Source: Frigoribacterium sp. PhB116 (GTDB taxonomy: Bacteria > Actinomycetota > Actinomycetes > Actinomycetales > Microbacteriaceae). Taken from it: 64,000 bases of DNA. Under the pieces are notes generated by a model, which was not told where the DNA came from, did no database searches, and saw only the letters and a list, made by a program, of their open reading frames with translations. The DNA lies in assembly GCF_004364285.1 (NCBI RefSeq), contig NZ_SOBE01000001.1, positions 310,001-374,000 of the forward strand, in the 5' to 3' direction. A program made the position numbers and the translations under genes. This document shows, in pieces, positions 16,435 through 24,829 of this stretch. Positions within the stretch are counted from its first letter, which is position 1. Every line of letters starts with the position of its first letter.

Positions 16435-17742
16435 CCTGCCGTCGGCGCCCGGTCGGTGACGACCGAGCTGGCCGTCGCCGGGCTGGCCGCGGTCGTGTCG
16501 CGATCGTCGTCGGGAGTCGTCGCCGCCGCCGTGCAGCAGCGACGCCGGGGTCGGTGCGGCCGCCCCGAAGCGGGCCCGCAGGGCGTCCATCGTCGACTCG
16601 GCCTCGCGCCACTCGGCGTCGTCGTCCCACAGGCCGAGCGAGAGACCGCCGTCGTCGCCCGTGCCCAGCTGCTCCACGCGCACGCCGACGAGCCGGATGC
16701 GCTCGTGCTGCTTGTCCGTCGCCTCGTAGACCGAGCGCACCTCGTCGTAGATGCGGCGTCCGAGGTCGGTCGGGTCCGCGAGGGTGCGCGACCGCGTGAT
16801 CGTGACGAAGTCGGTCGTGCGCAGCTTGAGCACCACGGTGCGGCCGCTGAGGCCCGCCGCGCGGAGCCGTGCCCCGACCTTGTCGCTGAGCCGCAGCAGC
16901 TCGCGTCGGATGACGTCGGGGTCGACGACGTCGGTCGAGAAGGTCATCTCATGTCCGACGCTCTTCTCGACCGTCTCCGTGTGCACCCGGCGCGGGTCGC
17001 GTGCCCAGGCCAGGTCGTGCAGCTTCGCGCCCGCGGCCGGGCCGACCGCGCGGACGAGGGTGTCGAGCGAGGCCGTGGCGACGTCGCCGACCGTGCGCAG
17101 CCCGAGGTTCGTGAGGACCTCCTCCGTCTTGCCGCCCACGCCCCAGAGGGCGCTGATCGGCCGCGGGTGGAGGAACTCGATCGTGCGGTCGTGCGGGACG
17201 ACGAGCAGGCCGTCGGGCTTGGAGACGCTGGAGGCCAGCTTCGCGACGAACTTCGTGGACGCTGCCCCGATGCTGCAGCGCAGCCCCGTCTCGGCGTGCA
17301 CGCGGCGCCGCAGCTCGGTCGCGATCCGCCACGGCGGGCCCATCAGCCGGATCGCCCCGGACACGTCGAGGAACGCCTCGTCGATGCCGAGGCGCTCGAC
17401 GAGCGGAGTCACGTCGTCGAACATCGACATCACGACCGACGACCAGTGCCGGTACTTCTCGCCGTGCGGCTCGAGCACGATCGCCTGCGGGCACCGCCGG
17501 AGCGCGATCGCCATCGGCATCGCCGAGTTGACGCCGAACTTGCGCGCCTCGTAGGTCGCCGCCGTGACGACCGAGCGGTCGGACCGGTGGCCGATGACGA
17601 CCGGCTTGCCGACGAGGTCGGGGCGGTCGAGCAGCTCGACCGAGGCGAAGAACGCGTCCATGTCGACGTGCAGGATGGGCGCCGACACGTCGTCGGTGGG
17701 GTCCGCGGTGACGAGTCGCCCGCTGCCGTCCTGTTTGCTCAC
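16432..17742 (-). CDS. dinB: DNA polymerase IV (Y-family translesion polymerase)
   Basis: 436 aa. The Y-family catalytic motifs are present: HVDMDAFFASVE at about residues 25-36 and GIDEAFLDVS for the second metal-binding block, followed by the thumb helix-hairpin-helix (ISALWGVGGKTEEVL) and the little-finger domain. It synthesises past DNA lesions with low fidelity. GTG at 17742 is preferred, with GAGGA about 8 nt upstream; an in-frame ATG 14 codons earlier gives a poor extension. The C-terminal 30 residues are an Arg/Gly/Asp-rich low-complexity tail. No clear SOS operator was seen upstream. The helicase follows 11 nt downstream. Confidence 0.93.
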   Translation of the reverse strand: MSKQDGSGRLVTADPTDDVSAPILHVDMDAFFASVELLDRPDLVGKPVVIGHRSDRSVVTAATYEARKFGVNSAMPMAIALRRCPQAIVLEPHGEKYRHWSSVVMSMFDDVTPLVERLGIDEAFLDVSGAIRLMGPPWRIATELRRRVHAETGLRCSIGAASTKFVAKLASSVSKPDGLLVVPHDRTIEFLHPRPISALWGVGGKTEEVLTNLGLRTVGDVATASLDTLVRAVGPAAGAKLHDLAWARDPRRVHTETVEKSVGHEMTFSTDVVDPDVIRRELLRLSDKVGARLRAAGLSGRTVVLKLRTTDFVTITRSRTLADPTDLGRRIYDEVRSVYEATDKQHERIRLVGVRVEQLGTGDDGGLSLGLWDDDAEWREAESTMDALRARFGAAAPTPASLLHGGGDDSRRRSRHDRGQPGDGQLGRHRPGADGR

Positions 17743-17808
17743 CCGGCGATCCTCACACGGACCGCCGACATCGCCGACCGGCACGGGCCGCGGGCGCCTG
17801 CGCCGCGG

Positions 17809-18999
17809 CTACTCCTCCGCCGGCCCGAGCAGGCGCGCCGCGATCGTCGCGTGCGCCGAGTCGGTGCTCGACGGGTGGAACCGCCCGGCGAGCACGTCGC
17901 GCTGCAGCCGCCCGAGCTCCGACGACGCCCGGTACGACCCGCCTCCGGCGACCGCCACGGCCTGGTCGACGACGGCCCGCGCCGCCTCGGTCACGCGGGT
18001 CTTGAGACCGACGAGGAGCGGCGACCAGTCGGCGCCGTGGTCGACGAGCCGGTCGACGTCACGGGCCAGCGAGTCGACCTGCGGCTCGAGGCCGTCGAGC
18101 ACCAGGCGGGCGTCGGCGACCCGCCAGCGGACGATCGGGTCGAGGGCGAGCGACTCGCCCGTCCGGCGCGAGGTCCGACCGGACGCGGACTCGACGGCGA
18201 GCTCTACGGCCCGCCGGGCGATCCCGCGGTAGACGGCGGCGACGAGGGTCTCGAAGACGGCGAAGATCCCGAACACGAGCGGGTCGGCGCTCGGCCCGAC
18301 CGGCAGCTGCCGGACGATGCGCGAGGCCGGCACCTCGACGCCGTCGAGTCGGGTGCTGTGGCTCTCGGTCGCCCGCATGCCGATGGTGTCCCAGTCGCCG
18401 AGCGAGGTCCAGCCCGGCTGGTCGCGGTGCACGAACCCGTGCACGAGCACCGGCGCCGCGGGGTCCGTGTCGTCACGGCCGAAGACGCCCAGCCGGGTCC
18501 AGACCGGCGAGAGCGAGGTCGCCGTCTTCGTGCCGGTGAAGCGCCAGCCGCCGTCGACCGTCGGCTCGGCGCGGGTGACCGAGTCGAACAGGACGAGGTC
18601 GTTCCCCGGCTCGCTCACCCCGAAGGCGAACACCTCCCCCGCCGCGGCGTCCGCGAGCACGAGGTCGAGCGACCGGTCGCCCCGGGCGCGCAGCACGGCG
18701 GCGCAGCCCGTCCACACGAGGTGCATCCCGACCGCGAGGGCCGTGGCGGGGGCGGCGGCCGCAAGGCGGGACTGCAGGGCCGCGACCTGCTCGAGTCCCA
18801 GGCCCGCGCCTCCTTCGTCCTCGGGCACGAAGACGGTCAGGTAGCCCCGCTCGCGGAGCTCGGCGACGTCGTCGTGCGGGAACGAGCCGTCCCGGTCGTG
18901 ACCGCCGGCACGGGCGCGGAACCGCGCGAGCAGGTCGTCCGGCAGCAGCGCCGAGGGCGACCACGAGGAGGCGGTGGCTGGTCGGGCGCCGTCGGTCAT
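17809..18999 (-). CDS. Acyl-CoA dehydrogenase superfamily protein
   Basis: 396 aa with the three-part ACAD layout: an N-terminal helical domain (DDVAELRERGYLTVFVPEDEGG), a middle beta-barrel (FGVSEPGND, then FTGTKTATSL) and a C-terminal four-helix domain. FAD-dependent oxidation of an acyl thioester is the family role. The catalytic base cannot be placed safely by eye, and some members act as flavin monooxygenases or on other substrates. ATG at 18999 gives the normal N-terminus; TACCCT ends 6 nt upstream, so a leaderless start is likely. It is divergent from the SGNH hydrolase across 45 nt. No CoA-ligase or thiolase neighbours give a pathway. Confidence 0.8.
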   Translation of the reverse strand: MTDGARPATASSWSPSALLPDDLLARFRARAGGHDRDGSFPHDDVAELRERGYLTVFVPEDEGGAGLGLEQVAALQSRLAAAAPATALAVGMHLVWTGCAAVLRARGDRSLDLVLADAAAGEVFAFGVSEPGNDLVLFDSVTRAEPTVDGGWRFTGTKTATSLSPVWTRLGVFGRDDTDPAAPVLVHGFVHRDQPGWTSLGDWDTIGMRATESHSTRLDGVEVPASRIVRQLPVGPSADPLVFGIFAVFETLVAAVYRGIARRAVELAVESASGRTSRRTGESLALDPIVRWRVADARLVLDGLEPQVDSLARDVDRLVDHGADWSPLLVGLKTRVTEAARAVVDQAVAVAGGGSYRASSELGRLQRDVLAGRFHPSSTDSAHATIAARLLGPAEE

Positions 19000-19005
19000 G
19001 CCCCG

Positions 19006-19011
19006 AGGGTA
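19006..19011 (-). promoter_or_regulatory. Putative -10 box (TACCCT) for acyl-CoA dehydrogenase gene
   Basis: TACCCT ends 6 nt before the ATG at 18999. Lies in the 45-nt divergent region with the SGNH hydrolase promoter box at 19032-19037. Confidence 0.42.
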
Positions 19012-19031
19012 GCCACGTCGGCACCCGGCGG

Positions 19032-19037
19032 TAACGT
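19032..19037 (+). promoter_or_regulatory. Putative -10 box (TAACGT) for SGNH hydrolase gene
   Basis: TAACGT ends 7 nt before the ATG at 19045. The same 7 nt contain GGAGG, so the ribosome site would be lost on a leaderless transcript; either reading is possible. Confidence 0.4.
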
Positions 19038-19044
19038 GGAGGCC

Positions 19045-19842
19045 ATGACTCAGCTGCACCCCTGGTCCCGCTACGTCGCGATCGGCGACTCGTTCACGGA
19101 GGGGATCGGCGACCCGGAGGAGCGCGCTCCCGGCGGCCACCGCGGCTGGGCCGACCGCGTCGCCGAGGTCCTCGGCTCGTCGGCGGACGACTTCGCCTAC
19201 GCCAACCTGGCGGTGCGGGGGCGCCTGCTGGCGCAGATCGCCGACGAGCAGGCCGACGCCGCCCTGTCGCTCCGGCCCGACCTGATCTCCGTCTCGGCCG
19301 GCGGCAACGACATCATCCGCCCCGGGACCGACCCCGACCAGGTCGCCGCCGGCTTCGACGCACTCGTCGAGAAGCTGGGCTCCCAGGGCGCGACGGTGGT
19401 CGTCTTCACCGGCCCGGACATCGGGCTGACCCCGGTCCTCGGGCGGCTCCGCGGCAAGGTCGCCATCTACAACGAGCACGTCCACGCGATCGCGCTGAAG
19501 CACGACGCCGTGGTCGCCGACATGTGGGCGCTCCGCCAGCTGTCCGACTCCCGCATGTGGGCGCCCGACCGGCTGCACTTCAGCCCGCTCGGCCACCACA
19601 CGATCGCCCGGGCCGTGCTCGGCGCCCTCGCCGTCGAGAACGACCTCGAGCCCTGGCGGCCCGAGCCGCTCGAGCGCCGTCCGTGGCGCCAGGCGCGCTC
19701 GGAGGACATGGGCTGGGCGCGTGAGTACCTGGTGCCCTGGGTCGTCCGCCGCCTCCGGCACCAGTCCTCAGGCGACGGCCGCCAGGCGAAGCGGCCCGAC
19801 GCGGTGACGGTCATCTACCGCGACGAGCAGCCGCCGTCGTAG
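19045..19842 (+). CDS. SGNH/GDSL-family hydrolase
   Basis: 265 aa. Block I GDSFTEG with the nucleophilic serine is near residue 15, the block III Asn is in SAGGND, and block V Asp/His is APDRLHF. No signal peptide, so probably a cytoplasmic esterase or lipase-like enzyme; the substrate is unknown. ATG has GGAGG 3 nt upstream, and TAACGT lies 7 nt before the ATG, so both leadered and leaderless initiation are possible. The C-terminal 60 residues are Arg/Trp-rich and more variable (MGWAREYLVPWVVRRLR). Divergent from the acyl-CoA dehydrogenase gene. Confidence 0.87.
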   Translation: MTQLHPWSRYVAIGDSFTEGIGDPEERAPGGHRGWADRVAEVLGSSADDFAYANLAVRGRLLAQIADEQADAALSLRPDLISVSAGGNDIIRPGTDPDQVAAGFDALVEKLGSQGATVVVFTGPDIGLTPVLGRLRGKVAIYNEHVHAIALKHDAVVADMWALRQLSDSRMWAPDRLHFSPLGHHTIARAVLGALAVENDLEPWRPEPLERRPWRQARSEDMGWAREYLVPWVVRRLRHQSSGDGRQAKRPDAVTVIYRDEQPPS

Positions 19843-19888
19843 CGGCGGGCGCGGTCGCGGCCGGGCGCGTGGTCCCGACGAGGAGGCG

Positions 19889-21118
19889 TCAGCCGCGTCC
19901 GCCGAGGACCTCCTGCGGGTGCGTCAGCCGCCACCACGCGCCGGGCTCCGGGATCGTCGCGTCGAGCACCAGCGGCACGTCGACCTCCTCGCCGCCGACG
20001 TCGAAGCGGACGGTGCCCACCTCGTCCCCGGCGGCGTCCGGTCCGACCTCGTCGGTCTGCAGGGCGGAGGTGACCGTCTTGTCGCCCCAGACGAGCAGGT
20101 CGGCGTCCTCGGCCGCCACCGCCTGGGCCGACGCACCCCACGGCAGGTCGTAGCGGGCCCAGACGTCGTCCCGGCTCGTCAGCGTGATGGTCTGGAACTT
20201 GCCCGTCACGCTCTGCAGCAGGCGCTGCACGTCGGCGTCGAGCGCGTCGTGGTCGACGCCGCCCAGCATGACGCCGACCACCGTCACGGTCCGGTCGGCC
20301 ACCGTGAAGTCGGCCGCGAAGAGCAGGCAGGCGCCGGCCTCGTCGAGCGTGCCGGTCTTGATCCCCTTGACGCCGTCGAGGCCGAGCAGCTCGTTCGAGT
20401 TGTCGATGACGCCCACGCCGGGGATCGTCGTCTCGTCGGTGCCGACGATGGCCGCGACGTCGGGGTCGGCGAGGGCGAGCGCGCCGAGGGCCACGAGGTC
20501 GGTCGCCGTGCTCGTGTTCTGCGGCGAGAGCCCCGTCGGCTCGACGACGGTCGTCGCGGCGAGGTCGTTCTCGGCCAGCCACGCGGCCGCCGCCGAGACG
20601 AAGGCGACGTCCGACCCGAATGCCCAGCGCGCCAGCGCGGTCGCGTAGTTGTTCGCCGACTCGATCAGGGTCACCTCGAGCAGCTGCCGTTCGGTGAGGA
20701 CGGAGCCGGCCGTCATGGGGACGACCTTCCCGTCGACGGCGCGGTACGTGTCGTAGAGGGCGGCGTCGGCGGCCGAGAGGGTGATCGACGGCCCGTCGCC
20801 CCCGTCCAGGGGCTTCGCGTCGAGGACGACGAGGGCGGTCACCACCTTGCTGATGCTCGCGATGGGCCGGGGCTGCGCGTCGCCGCTCGTCGTCAGGCTC
20901 TCGTCGAAGCCGAGGGCCTCGACGGCCGTGGCCCCGTACGCCGGGAACGCGAGCTGTGCGCCCGGCTGGGCCGGCGCCTCCCAGGTCGACGCGGCTGCCG
21001 CCGCAGGCGCCAGCGGGCCGAGCAGGGTGAGGGGCAGGTACGTGCCCACGGCGAGCACGAGCACCACGACGGCGGCCACGGCGGCCCGACGACGTCCCAG
21101 GACGGCGCGACGCGTCAC
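19889..21118 (-). CDS. D-alanyl-D-alanine carboxypeptidase (PBP5/6-type, S11 family)
   Basis: 409 aa. An N-terminal membrane segment (AVAAVVVLVLAVGTYLPLTLL) exports or anchors it. Active-site motifs are SxxK (SISK), SxN (SANN) and KTG (KTGT), in the right order and spacing. It trims the terminal D-Ala from peptidoglycan stem peptides outside the membrane. The C-terminal part (about 290-409) is beta-rich, as in PBP5 stalk domains, without an amphipathic anchor. GTG at 21118 overlaps the stop of the TrmH gene (GTGA), so the two are co-translated. The organism probably has other carboxypeptidases, so it may be dispensable. Confidence 0.87.
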   Translation of the reverse strand: MTRRAVLGRRRAAVAAVVVLVLAVGTYLPLTLLGPLAPAAAAASTWEAPAQPGAQLAFPAYGATAVEALGFDESLTTSGDAQPRPIASISKVVTALVVLDAKPLDGGDGPSITLSAADAALYDTYRAVDGKVVPMTAGSVLTERQLLEVTLIESANNYATALARWAFGSDVAFVSAAAAWLAENDLAATTVVEPTGLSPQNTSTATDLVALGALALADPDVAAIVGTDETTIPGVGVIDNSNELLGLDGVKGIKTGTLDEAGACLLFAADFTVADRTVTVVGVMLGGVDHDALDADVQRLLQSVTGKFQTITLTSRDDVWARYDLPWGASAQAVAAEDADLLVWGDKTVTSALQTDEVGPDAAGDEVGTVRFDVGGEEVDVPLVLDATIPEPGAWWRLTHPQEVLGGRG

Positions 21119-21966
21119 GAGGGCGACGCTCCCCCGGCGTCGGACGTCGCCTCGCCGGCCACGGACGGCACCCGCAGCGCCCACAGGGCCACGGCGGAGG
21201 CGGCGGCGACGTTGAGGCTGTCGACGCCGTGCAGCATCGGGATCGTCACCACCCGGTCGGCGGCGCGGAGGGCGTCCCGGCTCAGGCCGTCCCCCTCGGT
21301 GCCGAGCAGCAGGGCGACGCGCTCGGGGGCGGAGGCGGCGTACTCGTCGAGGGGCACGGCGTCGTCGGCGAGGGCGAGGGCCGCGACCTCGAAGCCCGCG
21401 TCGCGGAGCAGGTCGGCGCCCCGGGGCCACTCCGGGAGGCGCGTCCACGGCACCTGGAGCACGGTGCCCATGCTGACGCGCACGCTGCGCCGGTACAGCG
21501 GGTCGGCGCACCGGGGAGTGACGAGCACGGCGTCCGCGCCGAGCCCGGCGACCGCCCGGAAGATGGCGCCCACGTTCGTGTGGTCGACGATGTCCTCCAG
21601 CACGACCACGCGTCGCGCGCCCTCGAGGAGCGACTCGACGCCGGGCAGCTCGGGACGGTGCATCGCCGCCAGGGCGCCCCGGTGGAGGTGGTAGCCGGTG
21701 AGCGTCTCGAGCAGGGCCGCGTCGCCGACGAAGATCTCGCCGTCGAGGTGCGCTACCAGGGGCTCCACGTCGGCCAGCCAGCGCTCGGTCATCAGCACCG
21801 AGCGGGGCACGTGCCCGGCTCGGAGCGCGCGCTCGATCACCTTGCTCGACTCGGCGATGTAGAGCCCGCCCTCGGGCTCCGAGACGCGGCGCAGCGCCAC
21901 GTCGGTCAGCCGGGCGTAGTCCGCGAGGTCGGGGCGGTCGAGGTCGGTGATGCGGGTGATGCGCAC
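21115..21966 (-). CDS. TrmH/SpoU-family RNA 2'-O-methyltransferase
   Basis: 283 aa. The N-terminal substrate-binding domain is followed by the SPOUT knot. Motif 1 is EDIVDHTNVGAIFR, motif 2 LLLGTEGDGLS and motif 3 VTIPMLHGVDSLNVAAA, all intact. It methylates a ribose 2'-OH in rRNA or tRNA using S-adenosylmethionine; the exact nucleotide is not predictable. GTG start at 21966. A TAGCCT box at 22045-22050 on this strand could give a leader of about 70 nt. It is upstream of and overlaps the carboxypeptidase gene, an arrangement with no obvious functional link. Confidence 0.86.
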   Translation of the reverse strand: MRITRITDLDRPDLADYARLTDVALRRVSEPEGGLYIAESSKVIERALRAGHVPRSVLMTERWLADVEPLVAHLDGEIFVGDAALLETLTGYHLHRGALAAMHRPELPGVESLLEGARRVVVLEDIVDHTNVGAIFRAVAGLGADAVLVTPRCADPLYRRSVRVSMGTVLQVPWTRLPEWPRGADLLRDAGFEVAALALADDAVPLDEYAASAPERVALLLGTEGDGLSRDALRAADRVVTIPMLHGVDSLNVAAASAVALWALRVPSVAGEATSDAGGASPS

Positions 21967-22044
21967 GGCGCTCCAGGGCAGGACGTCCGGTCGGCGACGA
22001 GGCGGGAGGCGACGCGGGAGGACGAGGGGGCAGGGACGAGGTCC

Positions 22045-22050
22045 AGGCTA
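22045..22050 (-). promoter_or_regulatory. Putative -10 box (TAGCCT) for trmH-like gene
   Basis: TAGCCT on the minus strand 79 nt upstream of the methyltransferase GTG, giving a leader of about 70 nt. Its neighbour at 22085-22090 faces the other way. Confidence 0.35.
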
Positions 22051-22084
22051 ACGTCCGGGGAACGAATCGCCAGGCCCCGCCGTT

Positions 22085-22090
22085 TAGGCT
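22085..22090 (+). promoter_or_regulatory. Putative -10 box (TAGGCT) for sirtuin-phosphatase operon
   Basis: TAGGCT, a frequent -10 in this window, 47 nt upstream of the sirtuin GTG and followed by an AAGGAGG ribosome site. Confidence 0.42.
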
Positions 22091-22137
22091 GACGTCGACC
22101 CGATCCGGAGGTCGACCGCCCCGAAGGAGGCCCCACC

Positions 22138-23067
22138 GTGACTGACCCGGCCACGCCGCCGGCCGCAGCCGGCCCCGCCGGGTCGGCCCGCGCCTCCTCG
22201 GCCGCCGACGGCGACGCCCTCGAGGCCGCCGTCGAGGTCCTGGCCGGCCGTCGCGTCGCCGTGCTCACCGGCGCCGGCATCAGCACCGACTCCGGCATCC
22301 CCGACTACCGGGGTGCCGGGGCGCCCCCGCGCAACCCCATGACCTTCCAGCAGTTCCTCTCGAGCGAGCGCTACCGCAAGCGCTACTGGGCGGGGAGCCA
22401 CGTCGGTTGGAAGACGTTCCGGGCGTCCGCGCCCAACGGCGGGCACCGGGCCCTCGCCGAGCTCGAGCGCGCCGGGGTCGTCAACGGCGTCGTCACCCAG
22501 AACGTCGACGCGCTGCACGAGCGCGCGGGGTCTCGGCGCGTGGTCGACCTGCACGGCACCGTCGACCGCGTGCTCTGCCTCACCTGCGGCCAGTCGTTCG
22601 CCCGCGACACCGTCGCCGCCCGCCTCGCCGGTGACAACCCCTGGATCGACGAGCCCGAGAGCGTCCGCCTCGCCCCGGACGGCGACGTCGAGGTCGACGA
22701 CATCGACGCCTTCGTCGTCCCCGCGTGCACCGTCTGCGGCGGCATGCTGAAGCCGGACGTCGTGTTCTTCGGCGAGTTCGTGCCCGTCGAGCGCTTCGCC
22801 GAGGCCCGGTCGCTCGTCGTCGGCGCCGAGGCGTTGCTGGTCGTGGGGTCGTCGCTCGTCGTCAACTCCGGCATCCGGCTGCTCGACCAGGCCACGCGCC
22901 GCAGGCTCCCCGTCGTGATCGTCAACCGCGGCGAGACCAAGGGCGACTCGCGGGCTGCCGTCAAGATCGACGCCGGGACGACCGAGACCCTGACAGCCCT
23001 CGCCGAGCGCCTCGTGCCGGCGGCTCGCACCGCGGCGGCGACAGACCCTGCCGGAGGAGCACGATGA
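22138..23067 (+). CDS. NAD-dependent protein deacylase (sirtuin, SIR2 family)
   Basis: 309 aa. NAD-binding motif GAGISTDSGIPDYRG near residue 44, TQNVD, catalytic histidine in DLHGTV, and zinc ligands CLTC and CTVC. A MLKPDVVFFGE block completes the class II/III-like core. It removes acyl groups from lysines, releasing nicotinamide and O-acyl-ADP-ribose. The first 30 residues are Ala/Pro-rich and probably disordered. GTG start with AAGGAGG 7 nt upstream, and a TAGGCT box at 22085-22090 implies a leader of roughly 40 nt. The stop overlaps the ATG of the phosphatase gene. Confidence 0.9.
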   Translation: MTDPATPPAAAGPAGSARASSAADGDALEAAVEVLAGRRVAVLTGAGISTDSGIPDYRGAGAPPRNPMTFQQFLSSERYRKRYWAGSHVGWKTFRASAPNGGHRALAELERAGVVNGVVTQNVDALHERAGSRRVVDLHGTVDRVLCLTCGQSFARDTVAARLAGDNPWIDEPESVRLAPDGDVEVDDIDAFVVPACTVCGGMLKPDVVFFGEFVPVERFAEARSLVVGAEALLVVGSSLVVNSGIRLLDQATRRRLPVVIVNRGETKGDSRAAVKIDAGTTETLTALAERLVPAARTAAATDPAGGAR

Positions 23068-23723
23068 CCCTGCTCTACCTCGTCCGCCACGGCGAGACCG
23101 ACTGGAACCGCGCCCGCCGCATCCAGGGCGCGACCGACATCCCGCTGAACGACCTCGGCCGGGCCCAGGCCGCCGAGGCGGGAGACCTGCTCGCCCGCCG
23201 GTCGTTCGACCGGGTCGTCGCGAGTCCCCTGTCGCGCGCCGCCGAGACCGGCTCGATCATCGCCGCCCGTCTCGGGCTGCCCGCCCCGGAGCTCGTCCCG
23301 GCCGTCGCCGAGCGCCGCTACGGCGACGCCGAGGGCCTGACCGGCAGCGAGGTCGAACTGCGCTTCCCCGCCGGCACGCCCGTCCCGGGTCGCGAGGGCC
23401 GTCGTGAGCTCCTGGCCCGGGTGCTGCCGGCCCTGGTCGAGATCGCGCGCTCGGCCGGCGGCGTCGACGACGGTGGGGCTGCCGGCCGCGTCGTCGTCGC
23501 GACGCACGGCGCCGTCATCCGCGCCGTGGTGACGCACGTCGCGGGCGACGACGTCCTGCACCTCGGGACGCCCATCCGCAACGGCTCGATCCACTCGTTC
23601 GAGCTGCTCGACGGCGCCCTGGTTCTCCGTGAGTTCGACGACCCGATCGAGGTCGAGTCCGAGCGCGCGGGCACCTTCGCCTTCGACTGGCAGAACGCGC
23701 TCGAGCGCCCCGCCGCCGACTAG
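23064..23723 (+). CDS. Histidine phosphatase family protein (phosphoglycerate mutase-like)
   Basis: 219 aa. The RHG motif (YLVRHGETDWN) is at residues 5-15, and the second catalytic histidine is in VVATHGAVIR. It uses a phosphohistidine intermediate; the family includes cofactor-dependent mutases, alpha-ribazole phosphatases and broad phosphatases, and the substrate cannot be chosen here. ATGA overlap with the sirtuin gene. Its TAG and the TAG of the convergent glycosyltransferase lie in a single CTAG (23720-23723), so the two coding regions share 4 nt. Confidence 0.86.
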   Translation: MTLLYLVRHGETDWNRARRIQGATDIPLNDLGRAQAAEAGDLLARRSFDRVVASPLSRAAETGSIIAARLGLPAPELVPAVAERRYGDAEGLTGSEVELRFPAGTPVPGREGRRELLARVLPALVEIARSAGGVDDGGAAGRVVVATHGAVIRAVVTHVAGDDVLHLGTPIRNGSIHSFELLDGALVLREFDDPIEVESERAGTFAFDWQNALERPAAD

Positions 23724-24829
23724 CCGCGGACGCTGCGCCTGCCCCGGCGGCGGGGTGAACGGCCGGTCGCCCGCAGCAGCTCGAGCAGCACCTCCGCCGA
23801 GGCCGCCCAGCTGAAGCGGGCAGCCTGTCGCACCGACGCGGCCGACCGTGCCGCCCACTCCCCCTCGAGCCTGCGCACCGCCGCCGCGATCGACGAGGGC
23901 GACTCCGGGTCGAAGTACAGGGCCGCGTCGCCGCCGATCTCGCGGAAGATCGGGATGTCGCTGACGACGGCCGGGGTGCCGAGGGCCATGCCCTCGACGA
24001 GCGGGATGCCGAAGCCCTCTGCCCGGCTCGCCGTCACCACCGCGGTGGCGCCCAGCAGCACGTCGCGGTACTCCTCGTCGCTCGCGCCGTCGTGGAACAC
24101 CAGCGAGCCCGCAGGGGCGAGGGCCGTCAGGGAGGCGCGCTCCCGCTCCGACACGCGGCTCATCAGGTGCAGTCGATGCCCGTCGAGCAGGGGCAGCGCC
24201 CTGGCGAGCGCGGCCACGTTCTTGTACGGCATGAACGACCCCATGTAGACCAGGTCGCGGTGTTCGGGGGCCGTGCGGGGGCGTGCGTCGGCGACCGGGT
24301 CGGCCGCGTTCGAGACGACGGTGACGGGGCGCCGCGTGAGGCGGTGACGGGTCATCTCGTCGCGGGTCGTCCGGCTGACGGTGACGACCGCGTCGGCCCG
24401 GTCGAGGAGCAGCCGCTGCGGCCACCAGGCGAGGTGGTAGAGCCGCCAGAGCAGGCGCAGCGGCAGGGCGAACTCGGGCGGCGGCGTCCGGTTCGTGTAG
24501 TAGATGAGGTCGTGCAGGGTCAGCACGAGCCGGTGACGGCGCCCCCACGAGCCCATCGTCTGCATGGGCGACCACACCACGTCGGGGCGGGCCGCCGCGA
24601 CCTGCAGCGCGACGAGCGGCTCGCGCGGGCTCGTCGGGTCGCTGACGAGCAGGTGCGGCAGGTCGGGCAGCTTGTCGAGCTGTCGCAGGTCGGAGACGAC
24701 CATCGTCAGCTCGATCCCGTCGTCGTCGCGGGTGAGCTCGGCGAGGGCACCGACGACCCCGGCGGTGAACCGGCTGATGCCGTCGTGCCGCCCGGTGCGG
24801 ACGTAGCGGCAGTCGACCGCGATCCTCAC
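23720..24829 (-). CDS. Glycosyltransferase, GT4 family
   Basis: 369 aa, GT-B fold. The N-terminus IAVDCRYVRTGRHDGISRF is typical of mannosyltransferase-like GT4 enzymes. The donor domain contains YMGSFMPYKNVAALARAL and the signature SRAEGFGIPLVEGMALG with a following DIPIFREIGGDAALYFDP, very like family members that act on polyprenyl-linked glycans. Start is GTG 24829, overlapping the stop of the alpha/beta hydrolase (GTGA). The last 15 residues are Arg-rich. The acceptor is unknown; it is 11 kb from the polysaccharide operon, so a shared pathway is speculative. Confidence 0.85.
   Translation of the reverse strand: MRIAVDCRYVRTGRHDGISRFTAGVVGALAELTRDDDGIELTMVVSDLRQLDKLPDLPHLLVSDPTSPREPLVALQVAAARPDVVWSPMQTMGSWGRRHRLVLTLHDLIYYTNRTPPPEFALPLRLLWRLYHLAWWPQRLLLDRADAVVTVSRTTRDEMTRHRLTRRPVTVVSNAADPVADARPRTAPEHRDLVYMGSFMPYKNVAALARALPLLDGHRLHLMSRVSERERASLTALAPAGSLVFHDGASDEEYRDVLLGATAVVTASRAEGFGIPLVEGMALGTPAVVSDIPIFREIGGDAALYFDPESPSSIAAAVRRLEGEWAARSAASVRQAARFSWAASAEVLLELLRATGRSPRRRGRRSVRG

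Noticed and set aside
16421-16630. 70-residue N-terminal extension of the helicase
   Set aside because: Arg/Pro-rich, overlaps dinB on the same strand, and is not family-like; the GTG at 16420 is preferred.
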